Of a stretch of 64,000 bases of DNA, positions 35,716 through 46,507 are shown piece after piece. A model generated the notes under the pieces. It had not been told where the DNA came from. It saw nothing but the letters and a program-made list of their open reading frames with translations, and ran no database searches. How positions within the stretch are numbered: position 1 is the first letter of the stretch; the number at the start of each line of letters is the position of its first letter. This DNA comes from Rotaria socialis (lineage: Eukaryota; Rotifera; Eurotatoria; Philodinida; Philodinidae), in NCBI GenBank assembly GCA_905331475.1, contig CAJNYU010001789.1, positions 1-64,000 of the forward strand, given 5' to 3'. The position numbers were made by a program, and so were the translations under genes.

Positions 35716-38700
35716 ATGGTATTAAAACTACGCGAACAGTTGATTAAACAAGTTGCTATTCATCTGCCGTATCTTTCTCCTGAATCATGTCAATGTCTTA
35801 CAGCTATACAACGCGAACGTATACTTCGATGGCTGGCTTCACATGATTGTCTCTCGAATAATATTGTTCAATATATAACAAGAAATCTTCTTTCAGTTCC
35901 GTTATATTCTCTTGAATTCTATAAATGTCATCAATTAACGAATGATATGCTCATTGAATTTGCTAAAGCAAGTAATTTTAGCCGATTAAAATCATTGATT
36001 ATTCATCAATGCCAACAAGTAGAAGGTAGATTTTCAATTGAAAATTGCCTATTTATGTTTTCAAAATGTAATATATAGATTCAGGAATACGTGCTATAAC
36101 GAAAGGACAATTATCACTTGAATATGTAGCATTAAGAAAATTGAGTAATTTAACCAATGCAGGTCTTGATGGTATACATTCAGCATTTTTAAAAGAAATT
36201 GATTTCCAATGGAATGACAAAATTCAAGATCAAGGTATTTTAACGGTTGTTTCAAACAATCTCAACTTACGTTTTGTTCGTCTAATGAATTGTCATTCTT
36301 TGACTGGCCAATGTGTTGTTCATATTGCGCAACATTTAGCTGAAAAACTCGTTCGTATTTTTTATACTTTCAAAAAACATTCGTTTTCTTTGTATGCATA
36401 GGAATTATTAGATATTGAAGGATTAACATATTTGGATGCAGATGTATTTTTAAATTTAGTTGATCATTGTCCTAATATTCGAAAGTGAGAATTATTTAAG
36501 CATAGAATTATACAATATAAAGAGATCGATTTTCTTTATTCTAGTTTGAATTTATTCGGTATTCTTAATATCGATACCGATGGATTATTTACAGTAAATG
36601 TTTTTATTTAAAAAAAAATTTAGAAGGTGCAGCTACAGCAGAATTGGAGTAAATTTTGTTTCTCGTTTATGTATATATGGTTTGATAGAGCTTAAAAAGC
36701 TGATGAAGAATATATACGTTTTATTTCGATTTAGTTACTGTTTGACTGAGAAAATCTTTAAAAACAAGAACGACTAAAAAAATGCTGTTTTTATGTTAAA
36801 TTTACATTTTTGTACAAAAACTACCAAATTTCTTTTTCAATTATTTTCTGAGCATTTTCAAAGTACTATATTCTGAATCAGCATGAAAAACTGAGTAGGA
36901 AAATGCTATTTGGTTAGAAGTAGACCTAAAAAAGAAAACAATTTCTTACCTCATATAAGTAGCTTCATCAGACGAAAAGTATGTGTGTCAGTGAACGTTC
37001 TTGTAAGTCTATCTAGTTTTTTGTAATAAGCGATAGAAACAATTGTCTCATCTCATTAGAATCGCCAAATCATCGGCTACAAAAGTTATTATTTTGTTCT
37101 TTTAAATTTTGTTTCATTGTTGAGAAATTTGAATTTTTTCCATGTTGGGTGACAGTACGTATCAAAAAGACGAAAGATTGTGCATTTATTCACCAGTTTT
37201 CATAACAATAACTAAGGCAAATCAATAGCATATCCGGCATCAGCGTTAAAATTTACACCGACTCATATGTGTTTGCTACAAAAATATTTCTAACGGAAAA
37301 AGCCTGTGGTCCCCCTCAGGTATAATTTTTAAAAATTTTTCTCCTAGTCCTCCCACAGATAAATTTTTCTCCGAAAATAAAATTCAATCAAATATATATG
37401 AGTCGGTGTAAATTTTAACGGTGATTCCGAATATGCTATTGATTTGCCTTAGTTATTGTTATGAAAACAGGTGAATAAATGCACATTTTTCGTCTTTTTG
37501 ATACATACTGTCACCCAACATGGAAAAAATTCAAATTTCTCAACAGTAAAATAAACTTTAAAAAGACAAAATAATAACTTTTGTAGCCCATGATTTGACG
37601 ATTCTACTGTGATTAGACAATTGTTTCTATCGCTTATTGCAAAAAAACTAGATAGACTTACAAGAACGCTCACTGACACACCTACTTTTCGTCTGATGAA
37701 GCTACTTATATGAGGTAAGAAATTGTTTTCTTTTTTAGGTCTACATCTAACCAAATAGCATTTTCCTACTCAGCTTTTCATGCTGATTCAGAATATAGTA
37801 CTTTGAAAATGCTCAGAAAATAATTGAAAAAGAAATTTGGTAGCTTTTGTACAAAAGTGTAAATTTAACATAAAAACAGCATTTTTTTAGTCGTTCTTGT
37901 TTTTAAAGATTTTCTCAGTCAAACAGTAACTAAATCGAAATAAAACGTATATCTTCTTCATCAGCTTTTCAAGCTCTATCAAAACATATATAAATAAACG
38001 AGAAACAAAATTTACTCCAATTCTGCTGTAGCGTCACCTTCTATATATTTAACAACTAGATTTCATTATTTTTTCCTCAAGTTATTCGTACGATCGACAC
38101 GCATGTTGCAATTAAATTTATCGTATACGACTTGTTTTCTACAAGAACCAGTTGCGGATTATATTTGTTGTATGCCATTATCTCTTGTTGATTTATGTTT
38201 ATCCGGTACACAAGTGTATAGTACTCAAATTATGATACGTGCTCTAACAAGACTAACACATTTGGAACATCTTCGAGTCAACGGTCTTGCAACTATCAAT
38301 GATGATGCTCTTGACAAAGTATGTCCATTAAATTTAATATGTTCAAAAGACAAAGTATTCGCAATATTTTAGATACTTAGTGTTATGGGATGTCGACTTA
38401 AAACACTTGAAATGAATGGTTATATAACAGTTGGATCACTGACTGACCGTAGTATTGAACATATTGTTAATTATTGTCCATTGCTAGAAGAACTTTCACT
38501 CAATCTATTGAGTTTTACATCAACACTTGATTCATTATTACAATTATTTGGTACGCCAAAACGCGCTCTACAACTACGCAGTGTTTCATTGAGCTCATTT
38601 CGCAATGTAAACTAGTTATTTTTGTTTTAATTGATTGTCATGATTTCATTGTGATTTAGATTAACGAACAAGTCTTATGGTCGTTAGTAGAAAATTGTTT

Positions 38701-39164
38701 AAATTTGAAAGAATTAGAACTTTCCGGTATACCCTTTGTTCATGATGCATTGATTTCATCATTAAAACATTGCAAAAAATTATCTCATTTGAATATTAAA
38801 GGTTGCAAACAAGTAAACATATTCTATTTTGTAATTTTGTGAAAACGAAATCGACCGGATTCTTTCTTTCTAGGTAACTGATTCATCTATCTGTGATCTT
38901 CTTGGTGTATGTAAATTTATTTCACTTGTTCTTTCTGGTTGCTTTCATTTAACTGATCGATCTATTCTTGCCATGGCGCATACACAACCATTTCTCGAAG
39001 AAATTTATATATCCGGATGTATACGTATATCGCCTGCAGCTGTACGCTATCTTCAAGATAATACTATTCGACGTCTATATATCGACCATAAAATACCCAA
39101 TGCAATACCCGATGCACTCATGGCACGCAACCTTGACACTGGCTTGTTTGAACAAGTTAAATAA
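35716..39164 (+). CDS. Leucine-rich repeat protein (Cys-containing LRR, FBXL/AMN1 or ZYG11-like)
   Basis: Eight exons join in phase: 35716-36025, 36079-36350, 36402-36484, 36545-36593, 38082-38318, 38373-38606, 38660-38812, 38874-39164, giving 542 aa. From about residue 60 onward the protein is a chain of roughly 26-residue repeats of the L-x-x-L-x-L-x-x-C/G-x-x-(I/L)-(S/T)-D type, such as LEFYKCHQLTNDML, LVLSGCFHLTDRSI and IYISGCIRISPAAV. This is the cysteine-containing LRR class that gives FBXL proteins, AMN1 and ZYG11 their substrate-binding arc. I see no F-box in the first 60 residues, so adaptor function in a ubiquitin ligase is only a guess. Intron 4 (36594-38081) is 1.49 kb, against about 50-70 nt for the others, because it holds a palindromic element. 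Confidence 0.8.
36623..38041. mobile_element. Long palindromic foldback element, 1.42 kb, inside an LRR-gene intron
   Basis: Left arm 36623-37270 and right arm 37394-38041 are inverted copies of about 650 bp at roughly 90 percent identity by eye, with an unpaired centre of about 123 bp. The outer ends are GAAGGTG...CACCTTC, each bordered by TA (36621-36622 and 38042-38043), compatible with a TA target duplication. Matching blocks include AACAAAATTTACTCCAATTC, CAACATGGAAAAAATTC and GAGTCGGTGTAAATTTTAAC, seen on opposite strands. There is no transposase-length ORF. It occupies nearly the whole intron. Confidence 0.8.
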
Positions 39165-40058
39165 CCATGATAAACTAAATGTTTCCTTTTTTAGTCTTGA
39201 CTTTTCGTCGTTTTTTACTTTACCGAATGAAATTGTTTTAATTCATTTGTGATCTGCTTTTGTTTTTATATAAATATATGAATGATATGATTACAGACAA
39301 GTACAAAATGTTCATCTCTGTTTTATAGAAGTTCGAACGAATATATTCTATTCGGAGTTCACGGTTTACGCTATTTTTTATTTTCATCGTGTTGCAATTA
39401 TTGTGTGACAGTTGCATTTAGGTTGCGTTATTGAGTACGAATTTCTTTTTGTCTTTCTTAGTCAAATCAAGGACTATGCGAATATCTGGTTTCATCAAAT
39501 ATTGAAGCTTTTTTTTGTGTTAAGCGATCTATTTTGATAAATTAAAAGAAAAACAAGTCATTCAATATCGGTATACAATCCACAATAAATAATTTGACAG
39601 ATCAATTTCTTTTGTAATCAGTGATTTCCAGCATTCTAAAAATGATCCTATTAGATAATCAATATAAAATTATATCAATTTATAATATGACAGTTTAATA
39701 GATATGTTTGGTGTAGTAATTGGTTATTGACACAAGAAAAGCTTCTTATGTGTAAAATATCAAAAGTTCTTTTAGTGTTTTTTTTCAAAATGTTTCTTGC
39801 TGATCAATGGTGACTATCTATGATGATGATGATGATGATGTGCTCGTCATTATTGGTTCATTGACATGTTGCCTTCTATGTCGAAGGTTTTCGTCTAGCT
39901 ACGCAGAAAGAAAAAAGCAGAAGAATAGAAGCCTTGGACTAAAAGCATAAGTATGCGAAACGATGCGTGTCGTTAATGAATGGAGACAAATAAAAATACC
40001 TTACAGAAAAAGTGTCTCTTGACTATCGTTATATACCATTACTATTAGGTACAAGAAA
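39165..40058. other. Intergenic; GAT microsatellite
   Basis: Contains the LRR gene 3' UTR and the upstream region of the next gene, plus a (GAT)n run near 39821-39840. No ORF or element was recognised. Confidence 0.4.
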
Positions 40059-41843
40059 ATGTTGTCATCAAGAGCGAATCCAACAAATGGCGATGATTCA
40101 GCTATGCCTGGTGACTATGGGTCATTATCAGTACTACCGAGACGTAATGGACCTATTTCAGCTCCTTCTCCAGAGCTCGAATCTATGGTGCCAACGTCAA
40201 GAACACCATTTCCACGAATTCCTGCCGCTCGATCAAATGATGAAATATCACCGAGTACACCATTTTCCCGTCTGCCTATGGTACCTCGTACTGCTGATCC
40301 ATCAATGGGAAGGCGAGTTCAGATGCCTCGAGGTCAATCTCATCGACGTAGACGACGACCACTCACACCCGAAATTGTTATAGAACCAAAATCTCGTTGT
40401 CGTTCGTCATGGGGACGAAGACGTGTTATTACAATTCCATGGAATAATCGTCCGACGCTCGGCTTACGTGGACCACCGGAAACTGTGATAGAAATTGAAC
40501 GCATTCCGTGTCGCCGTCGTCGTCGTCATCATCATCATCGAAGATGTCGACCTGTATGTTGTGAATATGAGTGTGATGATCCACCACCACAACCAACAAC
40601 AATCATAACTAATCCTATTGGAAATCCATATTTGTTACCAGCTCAGCCCTCATTCATCTTACCCACTAATGATAATATTGGTACAGTTTCATCAACATAT
40701 CCTTCAAATCTCACTGCAGAAATGCTTGAAAATTTACCGAGACAAACTGTACACTTGCCACCTATCCATCTACCTGGTAGTCAGGCCGATGATAATACTG
40801 AACTTGATACTATCGTATTGCCCGCTGAAATAATCAATCCAGCTGATGGAACCTTATCAGCCATTCAAGCTAATGCAGGAGGAAATTTTGGCGGATCTCC
40901 AAATATGCAATCTGTTCTAGCAGTTCCTAATCAATCATTTGTTTCCGTGCCTAATTCATCTATTATTAGAGTACCTAATCAATCATTTATTTCAGCACCT
41001 AATTCATCTATTATTAGAGTACCTAATCAATCCATTATTGCAGCACCGAGACAATCGATGATTGCAGCTCCTAATCAAGTTCAACTAAATAATATATCAA
41101 GAGCGCAAACAATGTCACCAACAATGGCAGCAGATCCACTGATGCAAAGATTTCAAAATCTTTTTCAACGTCTTAGATTACCACAAGCACAATCAATGCC
41201 AAGAGCAGCAACCAATACTCCGATGATTCGACCTATGCTACCTAGTATGTCACAAAATATTCCCATGAACAATACTGACAATCGTCCACCGCCGACTGTT
41301 TCGTTGACGAACACAGCAAATTCCGGAATTTATCCTTCAGCCAATATTCGACCTGCTAATCCATTAAATAATGAACTCTATCGTTCAGCAAACATGACAT
41401 CATCTGTTCCAACTAGTAGTGCACCTTATGCACCTGCAAATATTACACCATATCGTCCGTCAACCTTCACACCATCTACTACAATAAACAATCCGGTATA
41501 TCGTCCTGCTAGTATTGCACCTTCCAACTCATCAGCTATTGGTCCGTACCGTTCAGCAAATATTACACCCTATTCGAATAGCAATCTTCCACAAATGTCA
41601 TCGTTTGCTCCGGAGCCGACTCCTTATACTTCCGCTCCATCAGTAGCATCATCAAGGTCATTTGCTCCTTTTCCTACTCTATCTTCCTCTACGCCTTCTA
41701 CTTATGCTAATAATTATATAAATTCTCAATCATTAACAACAAATTTCAATCAAACAAACAACGGAATGCCAAAATCAATTCTTCGTAATGGAACATCAAA
41801 TACTACTTATACTCGTTTAGCTACACCCAATATTTCTTCTTAA
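40059..41843 (+). CDS. Single-exon low-complexity Pro/Ser/Asn-rich protein, unrecognised
   Basis: A 594-codon intronless ORF starting at the ATG at 40059. It has no signal peptide or membrane segment. Residues about 85-185 are strongly basic and His-rich (RRRRRP, RCRSSWGRRRV, CRRRRRHHHHRRCRP) and end in a small Cys cluster (VCCEYECDDPPP). The middle carries a degenerate tandem repeat of about 17 residues (VPNSSIIRVPNQSFISAPNS and variants). The last third is Ser/Pro/Thr/Asn-rich with repeated YRSANITPY-like phrases. Almost all of it is predicted to be disordered. Length and consistent reading frame argue for a real gene; function unknown. A poly(A) signal-like AATAAA follows near 41960. Confidence 0.65.
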   Translation: MLSSRANPTNGDDSAMPGDYGSLSVLPRRNGPISAPSPELESMVPTSRTPFPRIPAARSNDEISPSTPFSRLPMVPRTADPSMGRRVQMPRGQSHRRRRRPLTPEIVIEPKSRCRSSWGRRRVITIPWNNRPTLGLRGPPETVIEIERIPCRRRRRHHHHRRCRPVCCEYECDDPPPQPTTIITNPIGNPYLLPAQPSFILPTNDNIGTVSSTYPSNLTAEMLENLPRQTVHLPPIHLPGSQADDNTELDTIVLPAEIINPADGTLSAIQANAGGNFGGSPNMQSVLAVPNQSFVSVPNSSIIRVPNQSFISAPNSSIIRVPNQSIIAAPRQSMIAAPNQVQLNNISRAQTMSPTMAADPLMQRFQNLFQRLRLPQAQSMPRAATNTPMIRPMLPSMSQNIPMNNTDNRPPPTVSLTNTANSGIYPSANIRPANPLNNELYRSANMTSSVPTSSAPYAPANITPYRPSTFTPSTTINNPVYRPASIAPSNSSAIGPYRSANITPYSNSNLPQMSSFAPEPTPYTSAPSVASSRSFAPFPTLSSSTPSTYANNYINSQSLTTNFNQTNNGMPKSILRNGTSNTTYTRLATPNISS

Positions 41844-42228
41844 ACAAATATAATGAATACGCAAACAATAATAACCGCAATGTTTTTTTTTTTTTGACAG
41901 AGATCTGCGATGTTTTTAACATAATGTAGAAGCAGCTATGATTTTTTTTTCTTATTCTTGAAAATAAAATTGGCGTAGCCATATGAAAATACATACAAGC
42001 ACAATTCTCACCAAACGAATTGCAAAAAAAAACAGAAAAAGAAGTCGTTTCGAACTATTATGATTGTTCTGCTGCTGCTATCGCTGTAGGTGCATGTGAA
42101 TAATAAAAGTAAGACGTACTGAAAACAAAAAACATACATCTTCACTTACAGCAATAAGTTGACGATTTTGCTTGTCGTGAATAAATATACCAATTCAAAT
42201 TAAGCAGTACGCTGTCAGTACTAATTAA
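41844..42228. other. Intergenic, nothing recognised
   Basis: Short AT-rich spacer between the two single-exon genes, with a poly-T run near 41883. It presumably holds the 3' UTR of the first gene and the promoter of the second. Confidence 0.35.
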
Positions 42229-42819
42229 ATGGCTGCTAAACGCAGTTCGTCGTCTCCATTAAAAACTGCAAGAAACGATACTCATGGAAATTCTCTAAAG
42301 AATTCAACAAATTCCAGTTTTCGTATACAAAGTGCACCGCCACTTTCACTACAGCACCATGCCCGTTCATTGGCTACTTTGCCCGGCAGCCAAATATGGC
42401 GGCCATCTGGTGCCTTTCGTCAGCCTCATTTTCATGCATATCTTTCTCCTGAAAAGCGGCAACAACCCGAAGCACCTAGCGTTCAACCATGGATTCATAC
42501 ATACCGACGAAAATACTCCATACCTACTTATACACTTGAAAATTATAAACAGACAAAACCCAAGCCAGTTGAACCTGTATGGCATCATCCTGGCAAGTTC
42601 AAAGAAAGACCACCGACATCACTTAGTCCAGAGAAAATAGTGAAAAAATCTGTTAATGAACCTGTTTGGCGACCAGCTGGGAAATCGGTCTATAAGCCTG
42701 TGCCGTATTTCGATCCGCCTAATCTACGATGGTCAATTCAAGATCTTCGCAAATCTCTAGGTGATCTATCCACAAAAACTATGAACACATCTAGAAGTAC
42801 ATCAGTCAATAAAAGCTAA
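42229..42819 (+). CDS. Single-exon basic Trp/Pro-motif protein, unrecognised
   Basis: A 196-aa intronless ORF. It carries repeated Trp-Arg/His-Pro units: IWRPSGAFRQP at about 56, PVWHHPGKFKERPP at about 121, PVWRPAGKSVYKPVP at about 143, then FDPPNLRW. The composition is basic and Ser-rich, without signal peptide or membrane helix. Short Trp/Pro repeat proteins of this sort occur among axonemal and microtubule-associated proteins, but I cannot match a family, so that is only a suggestion. Poly(A)-like signals (AATAAA) lie near 42862 and 42914. Same strand and style as the low-complexity gene upstream. Confidence 0.65.
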   Translation: MAAKRSSSSPLKTARNDTHGNSLKNSTNSSFRIQSAPPLSLQHHARSLATLPGSQIWRPSGAFRQPHFHAYLSPEKRQQPEAPSVQPWIHTYRRKYSIPTYTLENYKQTKPKPVEPVWHHPGKFKERPPTSLSPEKIVKKSVNEPVWRPAGKSVYKPVPYFDPPNLRWSIQDLRKSLGDLSTKTMNTSRSTSVNKS

Positions 42820-45613
42820 CATTTAGAAGATTGTGGCTTGAACATATTTTTACGACTTAATGCAAATAAATCAGAATTGGTTCATATTCTGTTTTTGCAG
42901 ATTTCTGCATTAAATAAAAGTGTTTACTCTTGTACATGTGATGCCGCAAGAAAAGAATCTATAAAAGAAAAAGAACTTGCTGCCCGATGTTTATAGGTAA
43001 AAACTTGAAAATACATAATTTAGCCAGAAGTATGCAATGAAAAATTTGTCTTGAAAAAACAAAACAGCTTGTTATTCAGTTGTTTCTTGATTGCATTAGA
43101 ATTTTGACACAGCATCTATATAATATTGATTTAAGCAATATAATAGCGAGAAATCCACCACATGCTTTCATATGCCATTTAAGAATACTATATGGCTTTG
43201 ATTTTTATCAAGGCTTGCTTTATAAATGTTGATTGCTCAACATCGTTTTTACAAGAGAATCACTTTTCTATTGAATAACATTTCTTTCAAAAAAAGAACC
43301 TGTGAAAATCAAGCGACTAAATCATAAACAATTGCAATTAATCAGTTTTTTTCTGTCCACCATTCGAGACAATGTTCGCGGCAGGGAGATATTCAATAAG
43401 AAAAAAAACTTGTACTAATCAGCCAAGAATACTCGACGAATGATGTTAAACGCCCGCTAAACATGGAATAGTCTCTTTAGTGTGCAATTGTTTTTAAATC
43501 TCTTGATTGTTTCCTAGACGCAGTGCTATGAATAATTTACGCCATTTCAGACGTTAACCCTGAATTGAAGCAGCGTTCTGATTTCTTTTTTCTTCGCATC
43601 ATTTTTCTAGCTATCAAAAAGCTATTCATGTACATTCAATAAAATTACGCAACGCTAAATTCATTGTGTTACAACAACATTATCTAATTTTCTTTTGTGA
43701 TTCTATTATTATATTCCCATAAGTGAAATATTTGAAACGTTGAAATACTCTACGGGTTTACTAATCATATATTTATACAGACAATTGAATTCTTATTTTT
43801 TTTACCCATATGCAAATTCTCCCTTCAAATAAAATATAAAAATAAACGCAAAGAGAAAAAAAATCAATTTCATTCGTTATATATTGACATTAAAACGATC
43901 ATAAAATTGAAGGAGAGAGAAAAAAAGACACTTCAATGAATTTTTTTTCTTCTTCATAAAGTCCTGTTCGGTGTCATATGAATATAACTGTCATGATAAG
44001 TATGTCTGTCTGCTTGTCTGTCTATATACCTTGAAAAAACAACATTGCCCATTCCGAACAATAGTAGGCAAGCCATTGAATGTGTTATTGTTATCTTTTC
44101 ATCTAATTGTCATTGTCAATGGTTGAAGAGTCTTGTTTTAAATTAGACGATGGCCGGCATTTGCCTTTCTCCTTTTGCTTTTATTTGATTAGAACATGCA
44201 GCAATAACATGAAAGACTCTACAACTCTATTCTAAAGGCTTCCTATCATCTCGATAGAAACATAACTCTTCAATTCTTTCATTATGAAGCCCTGCCTCTG
44301 CACGATAATCATGATTTCTACTATATATAAATTAGCTAGTTTCTTTTTTCTTTGAATTCAAGTGTGAATTCCAATTCAATAGAAAAATGACTTAAAGCGA
44401 TGTTCATCACCGGATTACTTTGAATAATCTTCTGGTTAGATTTCAAGGATTCTTTTTTTTTCTTTATTTGTCATTAATAATTCGAATGAATCAACTGACG
44501 AAGACAAACACATTCTATTGTATCAACAAAAGAACGAAACTAGACTAAATAGAAATGGTAATTTCGAAACATCTTATCCGTATCAAATACAATGAATGTA
44601 TGATATGCGTGTATACAAACATACTCAATATTCTTATCTGTGTGCATCATCAAATTTCTCAGATGGCAAAAAAAAAGAAGAAGTATTTAACTCGATAATA
44701 ATTGTTTCAATAGATCGACATTCAGCTGATTCTATATGGATGAACACTTCACTTCCACCTCATTGCACTCAATCGATTGTGACTTGAAATGAATGATAGG
44801 GGAAAAAAAGGAAATGCACCATACCATCGTACATATTTTTTTAGATTAAGAATGCATGTTTATTCATCATCTTAACTTGCACTTGTTTGATTGTTGTTTG
44901 ACCTTGTCTACACAAATCGAAATAGTACGTATTTTTCAATAGTTGCACCCGTGTGTCTAGCAAACATTGACATATCCTTCAGTATTTGTCCAATATATAA
45001 AGAAGAATTAGACACAAATAGTTCTTTCCATCTTCGTATTACATTTTTAAAAGAAATGTTCGATTTTTAACGAAAAAAGAAAAGAAAAGAATTGGACATT
45101 TAATAGATGCTACAGTTTGAATGAGCCAGATGGTTACTCGATACGACTAAATGAGTCAAATTTTTAGCTTCATATTATAAGTTGATTAAAGAAAACAAAT
45201 TTGACACATGTACGTGAATGAACAATTGTACAGGTTGAGAGAAGAGAAACAAATTTCTATCCTTTTCTGTATCGGAACAGATGTATTCTGTTATTATATC
45301 TTGTAGAGAAAAAGTTATGTAAGCATCATTGATCAACAACGCCGACGACGACGACGACAATAATTAAAAATCGTACATGACAATTGTTTGCGCATTCATA
45401 TCCTAACGAAGGTAATTTTTGCACATATCATACAAGGGAACACAGAAGCGGAAGAAAAAAACACGTAATCGAATGTATTCGAAGGAACTTCATCGATGAT
45501 CGTATACTTCATTGGTCATCTTTCGTCTTCTCAACTATTTTGAACGAAAATTGATTCTCTCTTGAGAATGATCATGCCGTAATCGCTTACTACTTCATCA
45601 TGCTTGATAATAG

Positions 45614-45645
<32 letters not shown>

Positions 45646-46507
45646 GAAACAGAACTGTCTTCACATTCCAATAGACGCGAGAATCAATGAGTGAGATCAT
45701 TTGACATATATAAAAATTTCTTGGAGAAAAACAACAAGCTATCATCGCGATGAGCGAAAGCTATAACAAGAAAAAGCAAAGAACTGTTATAATCAGCTAT
45801 ACTAATTACGCAATGAATAGTCGTCTCGTCTGTATGAAAAAAAAATCGTCCAAAGACCTTAAACCTAATTGATAAACGTACGTCATAAAAGCGAGTAAAA
45901 GGACGGAGAAGGCAGGCCAGCTATCGTGTGAATGGCCTCGAGAGTCTCCGAGCGTGTGAAAATAAAATTAAGCTCAACGCCACCATCATTCTTATTCAGA
46001 TAGTGCAATCCTTTATTAGTAAAAAGATAGATGTAAAGTTAGTTCTCTTTGACACAAGTTTTTCATCACATTTGTATGCTGAAATTGCTATCCAAGAATT
46101 TAGCTAAAAGGTTAATATATCATCAGACGTCAGCTTCTTTTTTCTTAAACTGATCATCATTTTAAATACTTTTGACATTTGAGTCATTGTCTGTATACAT
46201 TCATCCTTTGGTATTATACATATGTGCGCGCTCGGACGTCGGTCAGCTCCTGTCTGTCTTATTCTTTCTTCTTCTTTTTTTTCTACTTCTATAAATACTA
46301 TTGCTCTGAGCGGTATTATGAGAGACAGAGAAAGAGAGCAAGAAAGGAAATTCGATGATGATCTCTATTCTATGGCATCGTGTGTGCGCATAGAAAGAAG
46401 ATTAGAGAGAACAAGAAAGCTCAAGAATCAGCATAACGAGAAAGAACGTTGCAAATATAACGAACATTTTATCGTCTCATCTTCTTTCTAGTCTGTAACA
46501 ATACACA
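42820..46507. other. 3.7-kb intergenic stretch; only microsatellites seen
   Basis: The longest gene-free stretch in the window. It contains (GAC)n near 45343-45358 and (GA)n near 45613-45646, with numerous short spurious ORFs. The Eph receptor promoter and 5' UTR are expected near the right end. I see no conserved coding, RNA gene or inverted-repeat element. Confidence 0.4.

Noticed and set aside
40012..40383. 123-codon ORF overlapping the start of the 594-aa gene in another frame
   Set aside because: The 594-codon frame is far longer and compositionally consistent; this one is a shadow.
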